IMG/VR virus record: IMGVR_UViG_3300017963_004517
Coordinates: 1-58,444 of that record
Source: a virus
DNA: 58,444 bases
Reading direction: 5' to 3' (one strand)
Below, piece by piece: positions 13,895 to 22,420 of the stretch. Position 1 is the first letter of the stretch. Every line of letters begins with the position of its first letter. A model generated the notes under the pieces. The model saw only the letters and a list, made by a program, of their open reading frames with translations. It was not told the DNA's origin and searched no databases. A program made the translations under genes and the position numbers.

Positions 13895-14191
13895 TTAGAC
13901 AATCAGATAATAAGCGACCAGGACACCTGCCAACCATTTCAGTACGGCATTCACAATGTTGTGATACTGGACCGGGATGAACTTCTCAAGCAAGGCATGT
14001 CCCACAAAGGCAAGCAGCGCAGCAATGCCAGCCGCCAAAACCTTTAGTTGCTCACCAATATCAATGCCGGCCAAGTTGAATAACCAATCAGTCAACCAAG
14101 ATGCCGGCCACAACAGTAGGGCAGTCAAAGCAGCGGTCAATTCAGCCGGCCACTCAACTACCTTCATCAAGAAGTTTTTTTGTTTCGCCAT
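13895..14191 (-). CDS. Holin-like membrane protein (98 aa)
   Basis: Two to three hydrophobic helices (AALTALLLWPASWLTDWLF, LKVLAAGIAALLAFVGHALL, VLKWLAGVLVAYYLIV) with few charges between them and a basic N-terminus (MAKQKNFLMK) fit a small phage holin. GAAGGAG precedes the start. It is the terminal gene of the leftward late region. No endolysin is adjacent; the lysozyme is at 39-41 kb, so holin identity rests on topology only. Confidence 0.5.
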   Translation of the reverse strand: MAKQKNFLMKVVEWPAELTAALTALLLWPASWLTDWLFNLAGIDIGEQLKVLAAGIAALLAFVGHALLEKFIPVQYHNIVNAVLKWLAGVLVAYYLIV

Positions 14192-14243
14192 CGGAAATCT
14201 CCTTCTCCCGGCATACGACCGGGAACACTAGTGTAAACCTATT

Positions 14244-15350
14244 CTACAGATATTTCTCAATTTTTGCAAGGAACCGATCACGCCGGAACGGACTCCCGAT
14301 CATGCGTCTCTTCCAGTCGGCTATCTCCGCGTCATCCTGGATCGCACGCCGGAGCAGGCTGAGAGTCTGTCCCTTATTTTCACACTGCATGATATCGTAA
14401 GGAAACGCAACCAGGTGCTCGTACTTTTTCCAATTGCGTGCCCACATGACCGGTCCACGCCTGTGTTGAATGTGAGTCGGCATATCCGTGGCCATGGCCA
14501 CTGCCGGCACCCCCCGAGCCACGGCCAGGTACAGGAACGTCTGGTGCGCTACAACCAGGTCGGCGCCATCGATCTGGTCAAAGGCATTATTCATGAATCC
14601 GACCGTATATCTGATGTTTGGATGCTCTACTTTCTCGAGCCCAGACTCCCCCAGGTTTTTCACAAAGCGTACAGTCAAATGGATATCATCGTCATAAGCC
14701 AGCCGAGCCAGGCGCTCGAACGTCCCCCGGTTGACATCCTGGTCAACTCCACTGCAGCGAGGATGGATGGGAGCAAATAGAACTTCCCGAGGCTCATTTC
14801 GAGGCCGAAACTGCCGGATCGGGCAAAGCGACCAGCCGACCACTTCCAGAGGGCGAGAATACCCGAACGCCTCCATCACTTCGACATGCCCCTGGGCACT
14901 GACAAAATGCGCCGTTGTATAGTGCCACTCCTTGAAAATATCGTTCACCACATCCGGCCTGGCTGCGTGAGGATAGACAAAAAAGACCTTAGTGCCATGA
15001 TTCCGCATCTTATCCAGTTTGAATCGCCGCCCCCCCATGTCGGTATCGGTCAATACAAAAAGAGTCCCCGGATAATTGAAACCATCCACAAAATGGTACT
15101 TCCCTCCGCGATTGATAGCATCGATGAACTTGTCAGCCTTACCCTGGTGGTTGAAGCAAGCAAATGCAGTATATTCGACAGGGACAACTGGAGGGCGAGA
15201 AGGATGTGCCGGCCGGCGGGGAATCCTAATTTCCGACCGGTCTCGAGGGACAAAATTTGTTTTTTTACAATCACGACAATGGTACTTGTCAACATTGGTC
15301 ATCGACCTCAAAAAGCGCAGCTTGGGTGAATTGCAAAACTGACAACGCAT
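14244..15350 (-). CDS. Zinc-ribbon plus GT-B-like glycan enzyme
   Basis: The 368-aa protein begins with a zinc ribbon (CQFC...CRDC, Cys3, 6, 24, 27). A long domain follows that resembles GT-B or CDP-glycerol-phosphotransferase folds, with RRFKLDKMRNHGTKVFFVYPH, EVLFAPIHPRC and HIQHRRGPVMWARNWKKYEHLVAFPYD. It shares its general layout and C-terminal WKRRMIGSPFRRDRFLAKIEKYL-like ending with the gene at 17601-18509 (WKAAHIGSNFDRERFL), so the two are paralogues. Likely activity is sugar or polyol-phosphate transfer. Acceptor unknown. Confidence 0.6.
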   Translation of the reverse strand: MRCQFCNSPKLRFLRSMTNVDKYHCRDCKKTNFVPRDRSEIRIPRRPAHPSRPPVVPVEYTAFACFNHQGKADKFIDAINRGGKYHFVDGFNYPGTLFVLTDTDMGGRRFKLDKMRNHGTKVFFVYPHAARPDVVNDIFKEWHYTTAHFVSAQGHVEVMEAFGYSRPLEVVGWSLCPIRQFRPRNEPREVLFAPIHPRCSGVDQDVNRGTFERLARLAYDDDIHLTVRFVKNLGESGLEKVEHPNIRYTVGFMNNAFDQIDGADLVVAHQTFLYLAVARGVPAVAMATDMPTHIQHRRGPVMWARNWKKYEHLVAFPYDIMQCENKGQTLSLLRRAIQDDAEIADWKRRMIGSPFRRDRFLAKIEKYL

Positions 15351-15946
15351 TATCGCCTCAGTTTTTTCAGGAACACCCTGGCTACATAATGACTGTTCGC
15401 ACCAGGGACGTGATAAACAGTATCAATGCAGTGCATTCCATGACTCTCGAAAATTTCACGATAGTTGCGGGATACATGCAGGGAGCCATTGCGGCTCTTC
15501 TCGTCCTCGATAGTGATGATCAGCTTGCGCGTGCGCTCGTACATTTTAGCAAAAACCCACTCACTGTCAGGATGCAGGTGCATAAGCACCGCCACTGAAA
15601 AAATGACATGCACCGTCCTGTGTGTCGGCAACTGCTCCTCGATTGCTCCGATCCGGATTTTAGCTGCGAGCTCAGGATACTTGTCCACCATCAGTTCAAT
15701 TGCATCCGGATTGATCTCGATCCCATAAAGCCGTTGGTAGCCGGCCTGGCTGAGGGTTGCCAGGTTCCGGCCAACGTTACAACCTAACTCAAGCACAGTA
15801 TGGGAGTACGCTACGTGATGTTTACGGAACAGGTCCAACAGAAACTGGCTGCGCTTATCAGACCGGATTCCCGACACATAACACTCAGGCCTGTTCTCTT
15901 CCGGAGGGTTGTACCAATAATCCCAGATCTCCTCGCGCTTATCCAT
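15350..15946 (-). CDS. Class I SAM-dependent methyltransferase
   Basis: VLELGCNVGRNLATLSQAGY matches motif I of Rossmann-fold methyltransferases, followed by LYGIEINPDAIELM (motif II) and VIFSVAVLMHLHPDSEWVFAKMYE (motif IV region). At 198 aa it is a minimal enzyme. Its place between glycosyltransferase-like genes suggests methylation of a sugar or sugar-linked product, by inference only. It starts next to the end of the upstream gene. Confidence 0.8.
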   Translation of the reverse strand: MDKREEIWDYWYNPPEENRPECYVSGIRSDKRSQFLLDLFRKHHVAYSHTVLELGCNVGRNLATLSQAGYQRLYGIEINPDAIELMVDKYPELAAKIRIGAIEEQLPTHRTVHVIFSVAVLMHLHPDSEWVFAKMYERTRKLIITIEDEKSRNGSLHVSRNYREIFESHGMHCIDTVYHVPGANSHYVARVFLKKLRR

Positions 15947-16793
15947 TAGTACACCATACTCCCATCCGGGTCAATAATCCATTCGAATGGTCAATCCATT
16001 CCAGGCCGGCACGGCTGAACATTGGCTCGATCTCGGATGCGAAATTCGCAGCCTCGACCCAATCCCACTGCGTATCCATCCCGTACTGGCGCGTGAATAC
16101 CTGCTCGGTCCGGAAGCTATCCGGCTCATAATCGGGCAGACCATCCCACCAATGATGCTGCAGGTCACGCCCCTCGGGGAATCCCAGGTCAAATCCGATT
16201 GTGTGAACTTTCGCACACCCCAGGATGCCGGCCCAATGTAAGCACTGGAATGCCACTCCTCCCACGCTCCAGTTTGTCCGGCACCCCAACTCGGCTCGCC
16301 GTTTGAATATCGCGCCCAGCAGCAGCCCCTGGTCATATTCTCTCAGACTGAAATTCTTATCCATGTGCGCCCGGTTGAAACGGATGATATTGGGAGTATG
16401 CAGCCCGAAATGGGAGCCGACAGACGGCAGGTTTTTGTGACAGTTTGGGATCCAGTTTTGCCAGTTGATCAATCTATACTTGGCTGTGTTTTCAGCCCTG
16501 AACACATGCAGGTATTTTATATCCCGCTCGATGCCCTTCATAGAATAGATAAAAGCCCGGTTCAGGTTCTCGCCAACCAGCCAATACTCAGCACCAGGAA
16601 TCGCAGTTGCGCTATTGCAAGTAATGATCACGTCCGGATTCAACTTCTTCTTGAAATACTCCCACATTTTCCCGCTCGGACCACCCAGGATAATCAGAGC
16701 ACGGCCTCCCTCGAATTTCCCCTTGTGCCGGCGAATGATAAAAGGCTCGTCCGGTCTGTTGTGAGACTTATCGAACATCTCGCAGATCCTCAT
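15939..16793 (-). CDS. DUF115/MptE-like family protein, paralogue of the 21-kb gene
   Basis: The 284-aa protein starts with RALIILGGPSGKMWEYFKKKLNPDVIITCNSA, a Rossmann-type nucleotide-binding pattern. It has a conserved GGVAFQCLHWAGILGCAKVHTIGFDL core and a C-terminal EQVFTRQYGMDTQWDWVEAANFASEIEPMF...LEWIDHSNGL. The same pattern occurs in the gene at 20984-21853. DUF115 and sialyltransferase-like proteins have this type of layout. Substrate unknown. Confidence 0.6.
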   Translation of the reverse strand: MRICEMFDKSHNRPDEPFIIRRHKGKFEGGRALIILGGPSGKMWEYFKKKLNPDVIITCNSATAIPGAEYWLVGENLNRAFIYSMKGIERDIKYLHVFRAENTAKYRLINWQNWIPNCHKNLPSVGSHFGLHTPNIIRFNRAHMDKNFSLREYDQGLLLGAIFKRRAELGCRTNWSVGGVAFQCLHWAGILGCAKVHTIGFDLGFPEGRDLQHHWWDGLPDYEPDSFRTEQVFTRQYGMDTQWDWVEAANFASEIEPMFSRAGLEWIDHSNGLLTRMGVWCTNG

Positions 16794-17604
16794 CCAGGAT
16801 ATTGCCTATGTGCCGGCAGAGTCGCTCCTCTGTGCATAGTCTCAAGCCAACCTCGCCAAGAGCAACGTCAAAAGGCCACTCGTCCGGAGTCAGCAGTCCG
16901 TCCACTGCTGCATCCGCAACCTGGGAAATTTTCTCAACGATCCCAATAAACTGGCAATGATGGGATTGGGCATAGACCCGCTGGCCTAGATAGCTCATCC
17001 TGTAATCCACATCATTCTCAGTGAGCTTATTATATTTATCCCAGGACCAGCCCACGGAAGCAGCGTGCTGCCGTTCCCAGCTTTCAGGAATGAAACGACC
17101 CTGCTCCAACTTTGCACACGCCCGAGCCCATTCTAAAGTCGATTCTATTCCGCGTCGAAATTGAGTCCTGATAGGGTAGCCGCTCACAGCCGCAACATTT
17201 GGGAACAGTCTCAATATTCCCACCTGGGGGAAAAGCCAATTGTCGTAATAGTAGATGTCATCATCTGAACAGCATACAACCGCATTGAGGGGGAGCATCT
17301 TCAACGCCATAGCTCTGGCCAGCCCCTTCCCCAGATTGGGTGACTGGACCAGGATGTCCGGCTGGAAATCATCCTGCAGCCAGTCTAGCAGCAACCGGCT
17401 CGAGCCGTTATCCCAGACAAAAAATGTATGATCGCAATGAGCCCGGTCGCGCATGGTTTCCAGGCACGTCTGGATGACCTCCATCCGTTCCTTGTGATAG
17501 CCAGACGTGTCGTCATCTCTCCAGTGGGTGACCACAAAAAAAATGACGGCCTTGAGTTTATAACCAGCCGGCTTTTTGTGGTTCGGATTTGTCAGCGTTC
17601 TCAT
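16768..17604 (-). CDS. GT-A family glycosyltransferase
   Basis: VIFFVVTHWRDDD near the N-terminus, SPNLGKGLARAMALKMLP in the middle, and VCCSDDDIYYYDNWLFPQVGIL form the usual GT-A nucleotide-sugar pattern. The DDD cluster probably provides the metal-binding DxD. The C-terminal part (about 200-278) is unassigned. Likely transfers a sugar in the phage glycan island. Confidence 0.75.
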   Translation of the reverse strand: MRTLTNPNHKKPAGYKLKAVIFFVVTHWRDDDTSGYHKERMEVIQTCLETMRDRAHCDHTFFVWDNGSSRLLLDWLQDDFQPDILVQSPNLGKGLARAMALKMLPLNAVVCCSDDDIYYYDNWLFPQVGILRLFPNVAAVSGYPIRTQFRRGIESTLEWARACAKLEQGRFIPESWERQHAASVGWSWDKYNKLTENDVDYRMSYLGQRVYAQSHHCQFIGIVEKISQVADAAVDGLLTPDEWPFDVALGEVGLRLCTEERLCRHIGNILDEDLRDVR

Positions 17605-18509
17605 AGATATTCCCTAACAATTCCCAGGAACCGCTCCCTGTCGAAATTAGAGCCAATGTGCGCAGCTTTCCAGTGCTCTACTGCACCGGACCCGGATACT
17701 GCGAACCCGAGCACCTCATCGATGGTCATCCCTTCCAGAGACAAGGGATAGGCATAAAGATCACGGTAGGACTCAAAATTCTTGGCTCGCCGGCCGGTAA
17801 TCGTCTCGAGAGGCTCATCCTGTCCATACATGACAGTAGGGCATCCCCGAGCGACCCCCAGGGCCGCTGGGGTAGTGACTGAAATCATCAGGCCGGCCTG
17901 GTCAATGCGCTCGATCATATCGCCGGCGGGATTGGCTGTCGCTTTTGGATTGGTCGTGATCACCTTCCATCCGAGGTCTCCATCGTGCAGGTTTGGGAAC
18001 TGGCCGGCCAGCCGGCAGATCGTGACACTGTTCCAAACATCGTTGTAATCAAGTACAAATTTCAGCACCCCTTCGTCTAACTTCGCCTGCCGGCCCTTGT
18101 CGCGCCTGGGCCTGGCAGGAACAAACAACAGGTCAAGAGCCTTTGCAGGCCGGAAGGGGAGCACATCGCAACGCGGGAACCCACAGGCCTCCACCCGGTT
18201 CGGATATCCGTAGGCCTTCATAACCGCACGCTGCCCCTCGCCGGCCACGAAATTGCAGGCCACAGGGAGAGGCTCATAAATCCCATCCCAGATATAGCAG
18301 GTCAGGGGAGTGTGAGGGTAAACAAAAGCCGGCCCTCGGTTTATGATGAAATCCTCCTTCATCTCTCTGCGACGGAAATGATTCTCAATATCGTACAGGA
18401 TGAAATCAGCCTGGTCGAGCTTATCCACCCGGACATAGCCGGCGGACTCCAACGCTAGAACATAGGCACGGGCAGAGTCCTTGTTCTCGAAAACAAAAAA
18501 ACGTTTCAT
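17601..18509 (-). CDS. GT-B-like glycan enzyme, paralogue of the 14.2-kb gene
   Basis: Start is at MKRFFVFENKD (18509), in ATGA overlap with the upstream gene; a longer frame exists but would read through that gene. The protein of 302 aa has ADFILYDIENHF, YPHTPLTCYIWDG, DLLFVPARPRRDKGR and GVARGCPTVMYGQDEP, consistent with a nucleotide-sugar or glycerophosphate transferase. No N-terminal zinc ribbon, unlike the 14.2-kb paralogue. Confidence 0.6.
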   Translation of the reverse strand: MKRFFVFENKDSARAYVLALESAGYVRVDKLDQADFILYDIENHFRRREMKEDFIINRGPAFVYPHTPLTCYIWDGIYEPLPVACNFVAGEGQRAVMKAYGYPNRVEACGFPRCDVLPFRPAKALDLLFVPARPRRDKGRQAKLDEGVLKFVLDYNDVWNSVTICRLAGQFPNLHDGDLGWKVITTNPKATANPAGDMIERIDQAGLMISVTTPAALGVARGCPTVMYGQDEPLETITGRRAKNFESYRDLYAYPLSLEGMTIDEVLGFAVSGSGAVEHWKAAHIGSNFDRERFLGIVREYL

Positions 18510-19147
18510 CGGGACACCTTCAAAAATTGCACATAAGAGTCGAAATTTGCCATGTCGTAATAATACCCCATTTTGAAGCCATACCACACGAACTCCTGTA
18601 AAGCCAAGTTGATCGCGTCCGTGTATGTCTCCAGGTGCGCAGTCAGCCACAGATCGCGCACCTCCCGACTCCATCCCAGCACCCCCCAGGCCAGGCCAGG
18701 CTCCCCCATCTGCTTATTGATAATCACCCCTTCCCTGAGCATCCCAAACCGCTCTGGCAGGTCGGTCTGATGTAACCCGAGTGAGATCCCATCCATGGGG
18801 AACTCAGCGAACACGCTCACATCCGGGTAGGTATCCGGCATCGCAAAATAATAATAGTCGGCATAGTCCTCCAGGCCGGCCAGGATGGAACCCCAGAAAT
18901 CGAGATCCATGCGCTCATTCGGTCTGAGTAGTACCCGGTCATTTAGACCGCATCGATCAATGTGCCTGACAATCTCCCCAGCGGTCGCATCCGAATAAAC
19001 CACAATAACCTGCTCTGCCGGCATGGCGTTTATCGTCCGGTCTAGCAGCCACACACGCTCTCCACAGGGGAGCAGGAACTTTGGATAATATCCCCACCTG
19101 GAGCCCAGGCCGGCTGCAGGCACGATACCCAATTTTTTTATAGCCAT
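18506..19147 (-). CDS. Nucleotidyltransferase (sugar-activation type)
   Basis: The N-terminus LGIVPAAGLGSRWGYYPKFLLPCGERVWLLDRTI carries the GxGxR...K nucleotide-binding signature of NDP-sugar pyrophosphorylases. A later acidic YYFAMPDTYPD is the likely metal site. It should charge a sugar with a nucleotide for the adjacent transferases. Sugar specificity cannot be read. At 213 aa it is a short but complete-looking version. Confidence 0.8.
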   Translation of the reverse strand: MAIKKLGIVPAAGLGSRWGYYPKFLLPCGERVWLLDRTINAMPAEQVIVVYSDATAGEIVRHIDRCGLNDRVLLRPNERMDLDFWGSILAGLEDYADYYYFAMPDTYPDVSVFAEFPMDGISLGLHQTDLPERFGMLREGVIINKQMGEPGLAWGVLGWSREVRDLWLTAHLETYTDAINLALQEFVWYGFKMGYYYDMANFDSYVQFLKVSR

Positions 19148-19389
19148 CGCTCAAACTCCGTAAAGGGAGTCTCCTTTATTGTGTATTGCCTCTGAGGGAG
19201 AGCCGACTGCTCCTCCAAGAGTTGCCGTAACTTCAAAATTGCGACATACTCATCCAATTTGGCCCTGTTCAGGATTTTCGCGTCCATTTTTAGTTCCAAC
19301 CCTTGAATGTACCATTTGCGATTCCTGGCAATCCGCTCCTCTAAGGCATCTATATCGGGGAACTGACCCCACGCTCCAGAAATTGGCAT
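19138..19389 (-). CDS. Small helical protein (83 aa)
   Basis: ATG at 19389. The sequence (DALEERIARNRKWYIQGLELKMDAKILNRAKLDEYVAILKLRQLLEEQ) is continuous amphipathic helix, likely coiled coil. Overlaps the nucleotidyltransferase start. Unknown function. Confidence 0.55.
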   Translation of the reverse strand: MPISGAWGQFPDIDALEERIARNRKWYIQGLELKMDAKILNRAKLDEYVAILKLRQLLEEQSALPQRQYTIKETPFTEFERWL

Positions 19390-19392
19390 CAA

Positions 19393-19458
19393 TCATCTAA
19401 TTTCTTTCCAGCGGCCGGCAAAATATATGGAGGCACTAGAACCATACTGCAACTCCAT
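19393..19458 (-). CDS. Possible 21-aa mini-gene
   Basis: An ATG in ATGA overlap with the stop of the structural gene opens MELQYGSSASIYFAGRWKEI, stopping two residues later. It fills the only gap in this run. Overlap is suggestive but length is too short to be sure. Confidence 0.25.
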   Translation of the reverse strand: MELQYGSSASIYFAGRWKEIR

Positions 19459-20855
19459 CAGTTCTCCACCAGCACAACATCAAACCCTGCGGCGATGGCT
19501 ATTCCTACCGCGCCTACAGCGGTGGCCTGAGCGGTCATCCTGATGTCTACGCCCCCTGCGAACCTTTCAGGCTCTTCATAAACGTGCTGGATGTAACTGG
19601 TGCCTACGTCACTGATACTGGTCACGTGTTTTAGCTGCCACGCTTTCCAACTACCGGCAACAGAATCGTATTCACGCGCCCATAACCTAATGATGTACTG
19701 GCTCGTTTTTGATGCCCCTGCGGTAGATGCGTACCAATCACGCATGTAGCCAACGCGGTCAATCGGGATGGTATAAACGGCCATCAGGGTCTGGTTATTT
19801 GCGCCCTGAATCACCAAGCGCACTTTCGTTTTGTCAGTCGGGACACCGCTACTGATAGCGGTATTTTCATACACATAAATGTAACCGTTGAAGGCCGTAG
19901 CGCTATTGTTCTTCCCTCTGAACACGCGGAGCAGTGGAGTAGTCAGAGCAACCCTGTTCTGTCCGTTCAGCGTGACGCTCTGATCGACCAACTCAAGGTC
20001 GGCATTTAGACCCTGCAAAACAACGACCTGCGTGTCGGCGCTGTTGCTGGAACTAATACTGTCAATGGCGGCGGTAGTGCTGTACACGTAGCTCATCAGG
20101 TTGAGATTACCATCGTCTGCCCCATCCCAAACCGTGACCTCCCCGTCACCCGTATCGAAATCGGGCGCTTGCCCGAACTTGTGGACAAAGGTCGTTCCTT
20201 CCACATCTCCCTTGGCGATGGCTAATCCGTTCTCAGCGTCAGTGACGCGCAGGTTCCCGGATAGGGTTGCGCCGATATTGCTGTATACATTGCTGCCTTG
20301 ATCAGCGGCCAGGATGGAGCGTATCAGGCCAGCGTCATCCTCGCCGCTAATATCATCGCGTACCCTGTGCGACCACTGGACGCCAGCCATAAATGAGTAC
20401 ATGACCGTAATGTGAAAATGGTCAGACGCGATCATATCCTCACTGCCATTGACATAGACTAAACGGAAGTAAGGCGCTACACGCTGGAGCTTCCAGGTTT
20501 TGAATTTTCCGAGGCCTAAATGGGTGAACTCGTCAGTCGTGTGCCAGTGGTCATTATCTACCGAGAACTGCGCCTGAACGCCATCAGTGGCAGAGGGGTG
20601 GTCAGAATAAATGGAGATCGTTATTTCAGCGTAGGAAAGGATGGATTCGGCTGTGCCTATAAAACTCTCTCCCGCCGCCAGTTTCTCAGTAGACGAATTC
20701 AAGGTAGACAGAATGACGTTCTGCCCGGATGCCAAAGCGGTGGCCACCAGTACGGCATGGGTGCCATCTCCTTGGTCAATCCACTTTCTGATAATGTCAA
20801 TGTTGGCAGTATCTCCAAAGCCGTTGATCCGAAGTGTATCAAGTTTGTCGCTCAT
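19458..20855 (-). CDS. Virion or tail-associated structural protein (465 aa)
   Basis: Beta-rich, Gly/Ser/Thr-rich protein with few Cys or Lys clusters, typical of phage fibre or tip proteins. The N-terminus has repeated hydrophobic strands (GTHAVLVATALASGQNVILSTLNSSTEKLAAGESF). The C-terminus ends in a small-residue-rich segment (AVGAVGIAIAAGFDVVLVEN). It lies downstream of the tail genes, next to glycan-modification genes. Probable receptor-binding or decoration protein; no specific fold recognised. Confidence 0.55.
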   Translation of the reverse strand: MSDKLDTLRINGFGDTANIDIIRKWIDQGDGTHAVLVATALASGQNVILSTLNSSTEKLAAGESFIGTAESILSYAEITISIYSDHPSATDGVQAQFSVDNDHWHTTDEFTHLGLGKFKTWKLQRVAPYFRLVYVNGSEDMIASDHFHITVMYSFMAGVQWSHRVRDDISGEDDAGLIRSILAADQGSNVYSNIGATLSGNLRVTDAENGLAIAKGDVEGTTFVHKFGQAPDFDTGDGEVTVWDGADDGNLNLMSYVYSTTAAIDSISSSNSADTQVVVLQGLNADLELVDQSVTLNGQNRVALTTPLLRVFRGKNNSATAFNGYIYVYENTAISSGVPTDKTKVRLVIQGANNQTLMAVYTIPIDRVGYMRDWYASTAGASKTSQYIIRLWAREYDSVAGSWKAWQLKHVTSISDVGTSYIQHVYEEPERFAGGVDIRMTAQATAVGAVGIAIAAGFDVVLVEN

Positions 20856-20991
20856 CTTTTTCGCCTTCCGTATAAAACGCGATATGGTCCGGGCACTTCA
20901 ACCGTTTCTCAATAACCTCCGACCCCAGGCCATTCTTGCGAATCAAAACTGTTATATGCGCTGATTTCGGCTTCCCGCAAATTTTACACAT
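20839..20991 (-). CDS. Small zinc-binding protein (50 aa)
   Basis: Start at MCKICGKPKSAH (20991), preceded by AGGAGA. CxxC at the N-terminus and a single later Cys in LKCPDH could complete one zinc site. Overlaps the stop of the upstream gene. A longer upstream frame reads through the 47-bp repeat and is not preferred. Confidence 0.5.
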   Translation of the reverse strand: MCKICGKPKSAHITVLIRKNGLGSEVIEKRLKCPDHIAFYTEGEKDERQT

Positions 20992-21853
20992 GAGCTCTCC
21001 TGGCCGGCACGGAAGCCCCGCCCGAAGTGGACGGGGTCGTAGACGTAGAAGCGCAAAACAAACCCATGGCCTCGAACAGACCGTGACTATGGTCAACCCA
21101 CCGCAACCCATCGCGCTCGAACAAAGGTTCTAACGTCCCCAACCATCGGGCTCCCTGCAGCCAGTCGTGCTGGGTCTGCAGGCCGGCGAACTGCGTGAAC
21201 ATCCTCCCGGTCCGGAACCGGTCCGGTTGATACTTCGGATATTTATACCAATGGTCCAGACTGCAAAAATCCATCCCAATGGTGTGAACTTCCGCGCACC
21301 CCAGGATGCCGGCCAAATGGATCGCCTGGGTGCCAACAGTCCCGACCCGAAACTGTATACGCTCCGAAGTCAATGCTCCAGGATGGTCGAAGAGAGGGCC
21401 GGCCAGGAACCCGTCCCCATACGCTCGAAAATTGAACCGTACGAACTGCGCCTCGTAATCGTCCCCGAGCTCGCCCATGCGCTTGATCTTGACCACGTTC
21501 CTGATACGGTCATCAATCAGGACCGGATCTTTCCAATTCAAAAACGAATACAACCGCCGGCGAGCATGATGGTCAGGGGATAGTATCCTCATCATCTGCC
21601 GATACCGCTCCTCACCCTTCGCAGCACGGCCGGCAGCCAGGTGCATATTTTCCACGACCAAATGATAATCCAGATCGTCTATCTCGAAGCATACCCCATT
21701 GACGCCAATGACCACATCCGGATCCAGGGAGTCTCTCAAGGATTGCCAGCCCCGAGCCGACTCTCCTCCTAAGATCACCAAAGCCGTGCCTCCATAGTTG
21801 GAGGCCGTGAGGTTATTCATACCCTGCGGGTTATCCGGTCTCACGCCTTCCAC
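20984..21853 (-). CDS. DUF115/MptE-like family protein, paralogue of the 16-kb gene
   Basis: Shares with the 15939-16793 protein the opening ALVILGGESARGWQSLRDSLDPDVVIGVNGV. It also shares the core VGTQAIHLAGILGCAEVHTIGMDF and the tail RTGRMFTQFAGLQTQHDWLQGARW...LRWVDHSHGLFEAMGLF. Its last residues (CASTSTTPSTSGGASVPARRAHV region) come from the 47-bp repeat, so the end was probably added or replaced by that element. Met12 at 21820 is an alternative start. Function as for the paralogue, unknown. Confidence 0.6.
   Translation of the reverse strand: MEGVRPDNPQGMNNLTASNYGGTALVILGGESARGWQSLRDSLDPDVVIGVNGVCFEIDDLDYHLVVENMHLAAGRAAKGEERYRQMMRILSPDHHARRRLYSFLNWKDPVLIDDRIRNVVKIKRMGELGDDYEAQFVRFNFRAYGDGFLAGPLFDHPGALTSERIQFRVGTVGTQAIHLAGILGCAEVHTIGMDFCSLDHWYKYPKYQPDRFRTGRMFTQFAGLQTQHDWLQGARWLGTLEPLFERDGLRWVDHSHGLFEAMGLFCASTSTTPSTSGGASVPARRAHV
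21006..21052 (+). repeat. 47-bp composite repeat, copy 2, including the 18-bp element
   Basis: 44 of 47 positions match copy 1 at 4412-4458. The 18-bp core is 21035-21052. It forms the very C-terminus of the 20984-21853 gene. Confidence 0.9.
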
Positions 21854-22137
21854 ACCTTCTCCAATGCCTTACGCTTCTCGATCTCAGCAGCCAACAACAT
21901 GGTATTCTCATCCAGCTTTCTGGTCAGGTCGTCTATCTCTTCTCTCAACTTGCGGTTCTCCTGTGTCAGCGAGTCAATGGTCTCCTGCATGGTCTGGATG
22001 GTAGACGCTCTCAGTCCGTTTATGTGCGCTGCCTGTGACGGCCGATCCTTGCGCCACTGCAAATAGAACAGCACGATGTTAAATGCGGCGGTGACCAGCA
22101 GGGGCAAAATGATCTGGTAAAAGATACTAGTGTCCAT
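21841..22137 (-). CDS. Membrane-anchored coiled-coil protein (98 aa)
   Basis: One N-terminal transmembrane helix (IFYQIILPLLVTAAFNIVLFYL) is followed by a long charged coiled coil (TMQETIDSLTQENRKLREEIDDLTRKLDENTMLLAAEIEKRKALEK). This resembles i-spanin or small phage membrane-anchor proteins. It sits with a multi-TM neighbour just after the fibre gene, where lysis genes are common in siphoviruses. Assignment to lysis is inference. Confidence 0.6.
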   Translation of the reverse strand: MDTSIFYQIILPLLVTAAFNIVLFYLQWRKDRPSQAAHINGLRASTIQTMQETIDSLTQENRKLREEIDDLTRKLDENTMLLAAEIEKRKALEKVWKA

Positions 22138-22420
22138 TGCGTGTTGCGAAGTTTTTCAGCCACATCAAATACGCGATCATGCTGGTCTGCACCAGCCTCA
22201 GGATTGCGGACAGGTTGGTTCGACTTTGGGATAGCGAGGTCAAATCTTCGCCGGACGTCAGGATCCATCCGTAATAGGCTGCTCCCAACAACCCAAAAAT
22301 GAGGTACAAAACAATAGAGAATCGTTTCGTCGGACGTAACCATAATCCTACTAGCGCACCAACCACAATGAGCAAATGCACTCCTAATATAACCCATTGA
22401 CTGACAATGCGTACAGTCAT
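22127..22420 (-). CDS. Multi-TM holin-like protein (97 aa)
   Basis: Start at MTVRIVSQWV (22420) abuts the fibre gene's stop. Three hydrophobic stretches (VILGVHLLIVVGALVGLWL, FSIVLYLIFGLLGAAYYGWIL, ILRLVQTSMIAYLMWL) with a short cytoplasmic loop fit a phage holin. It pairs with the coiled-coil membrane protein downstream. Confidence 0.5.
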   Translation of the reverse strand: MTVRIVSQWVILGVHLLIVVGALVGLWLRPTKRFSIVLYLIFGLLGAAYYGWILTSGEDLTSLSQSRTNLSAILRLVQTSMIAYLMWLKNFATRNGH

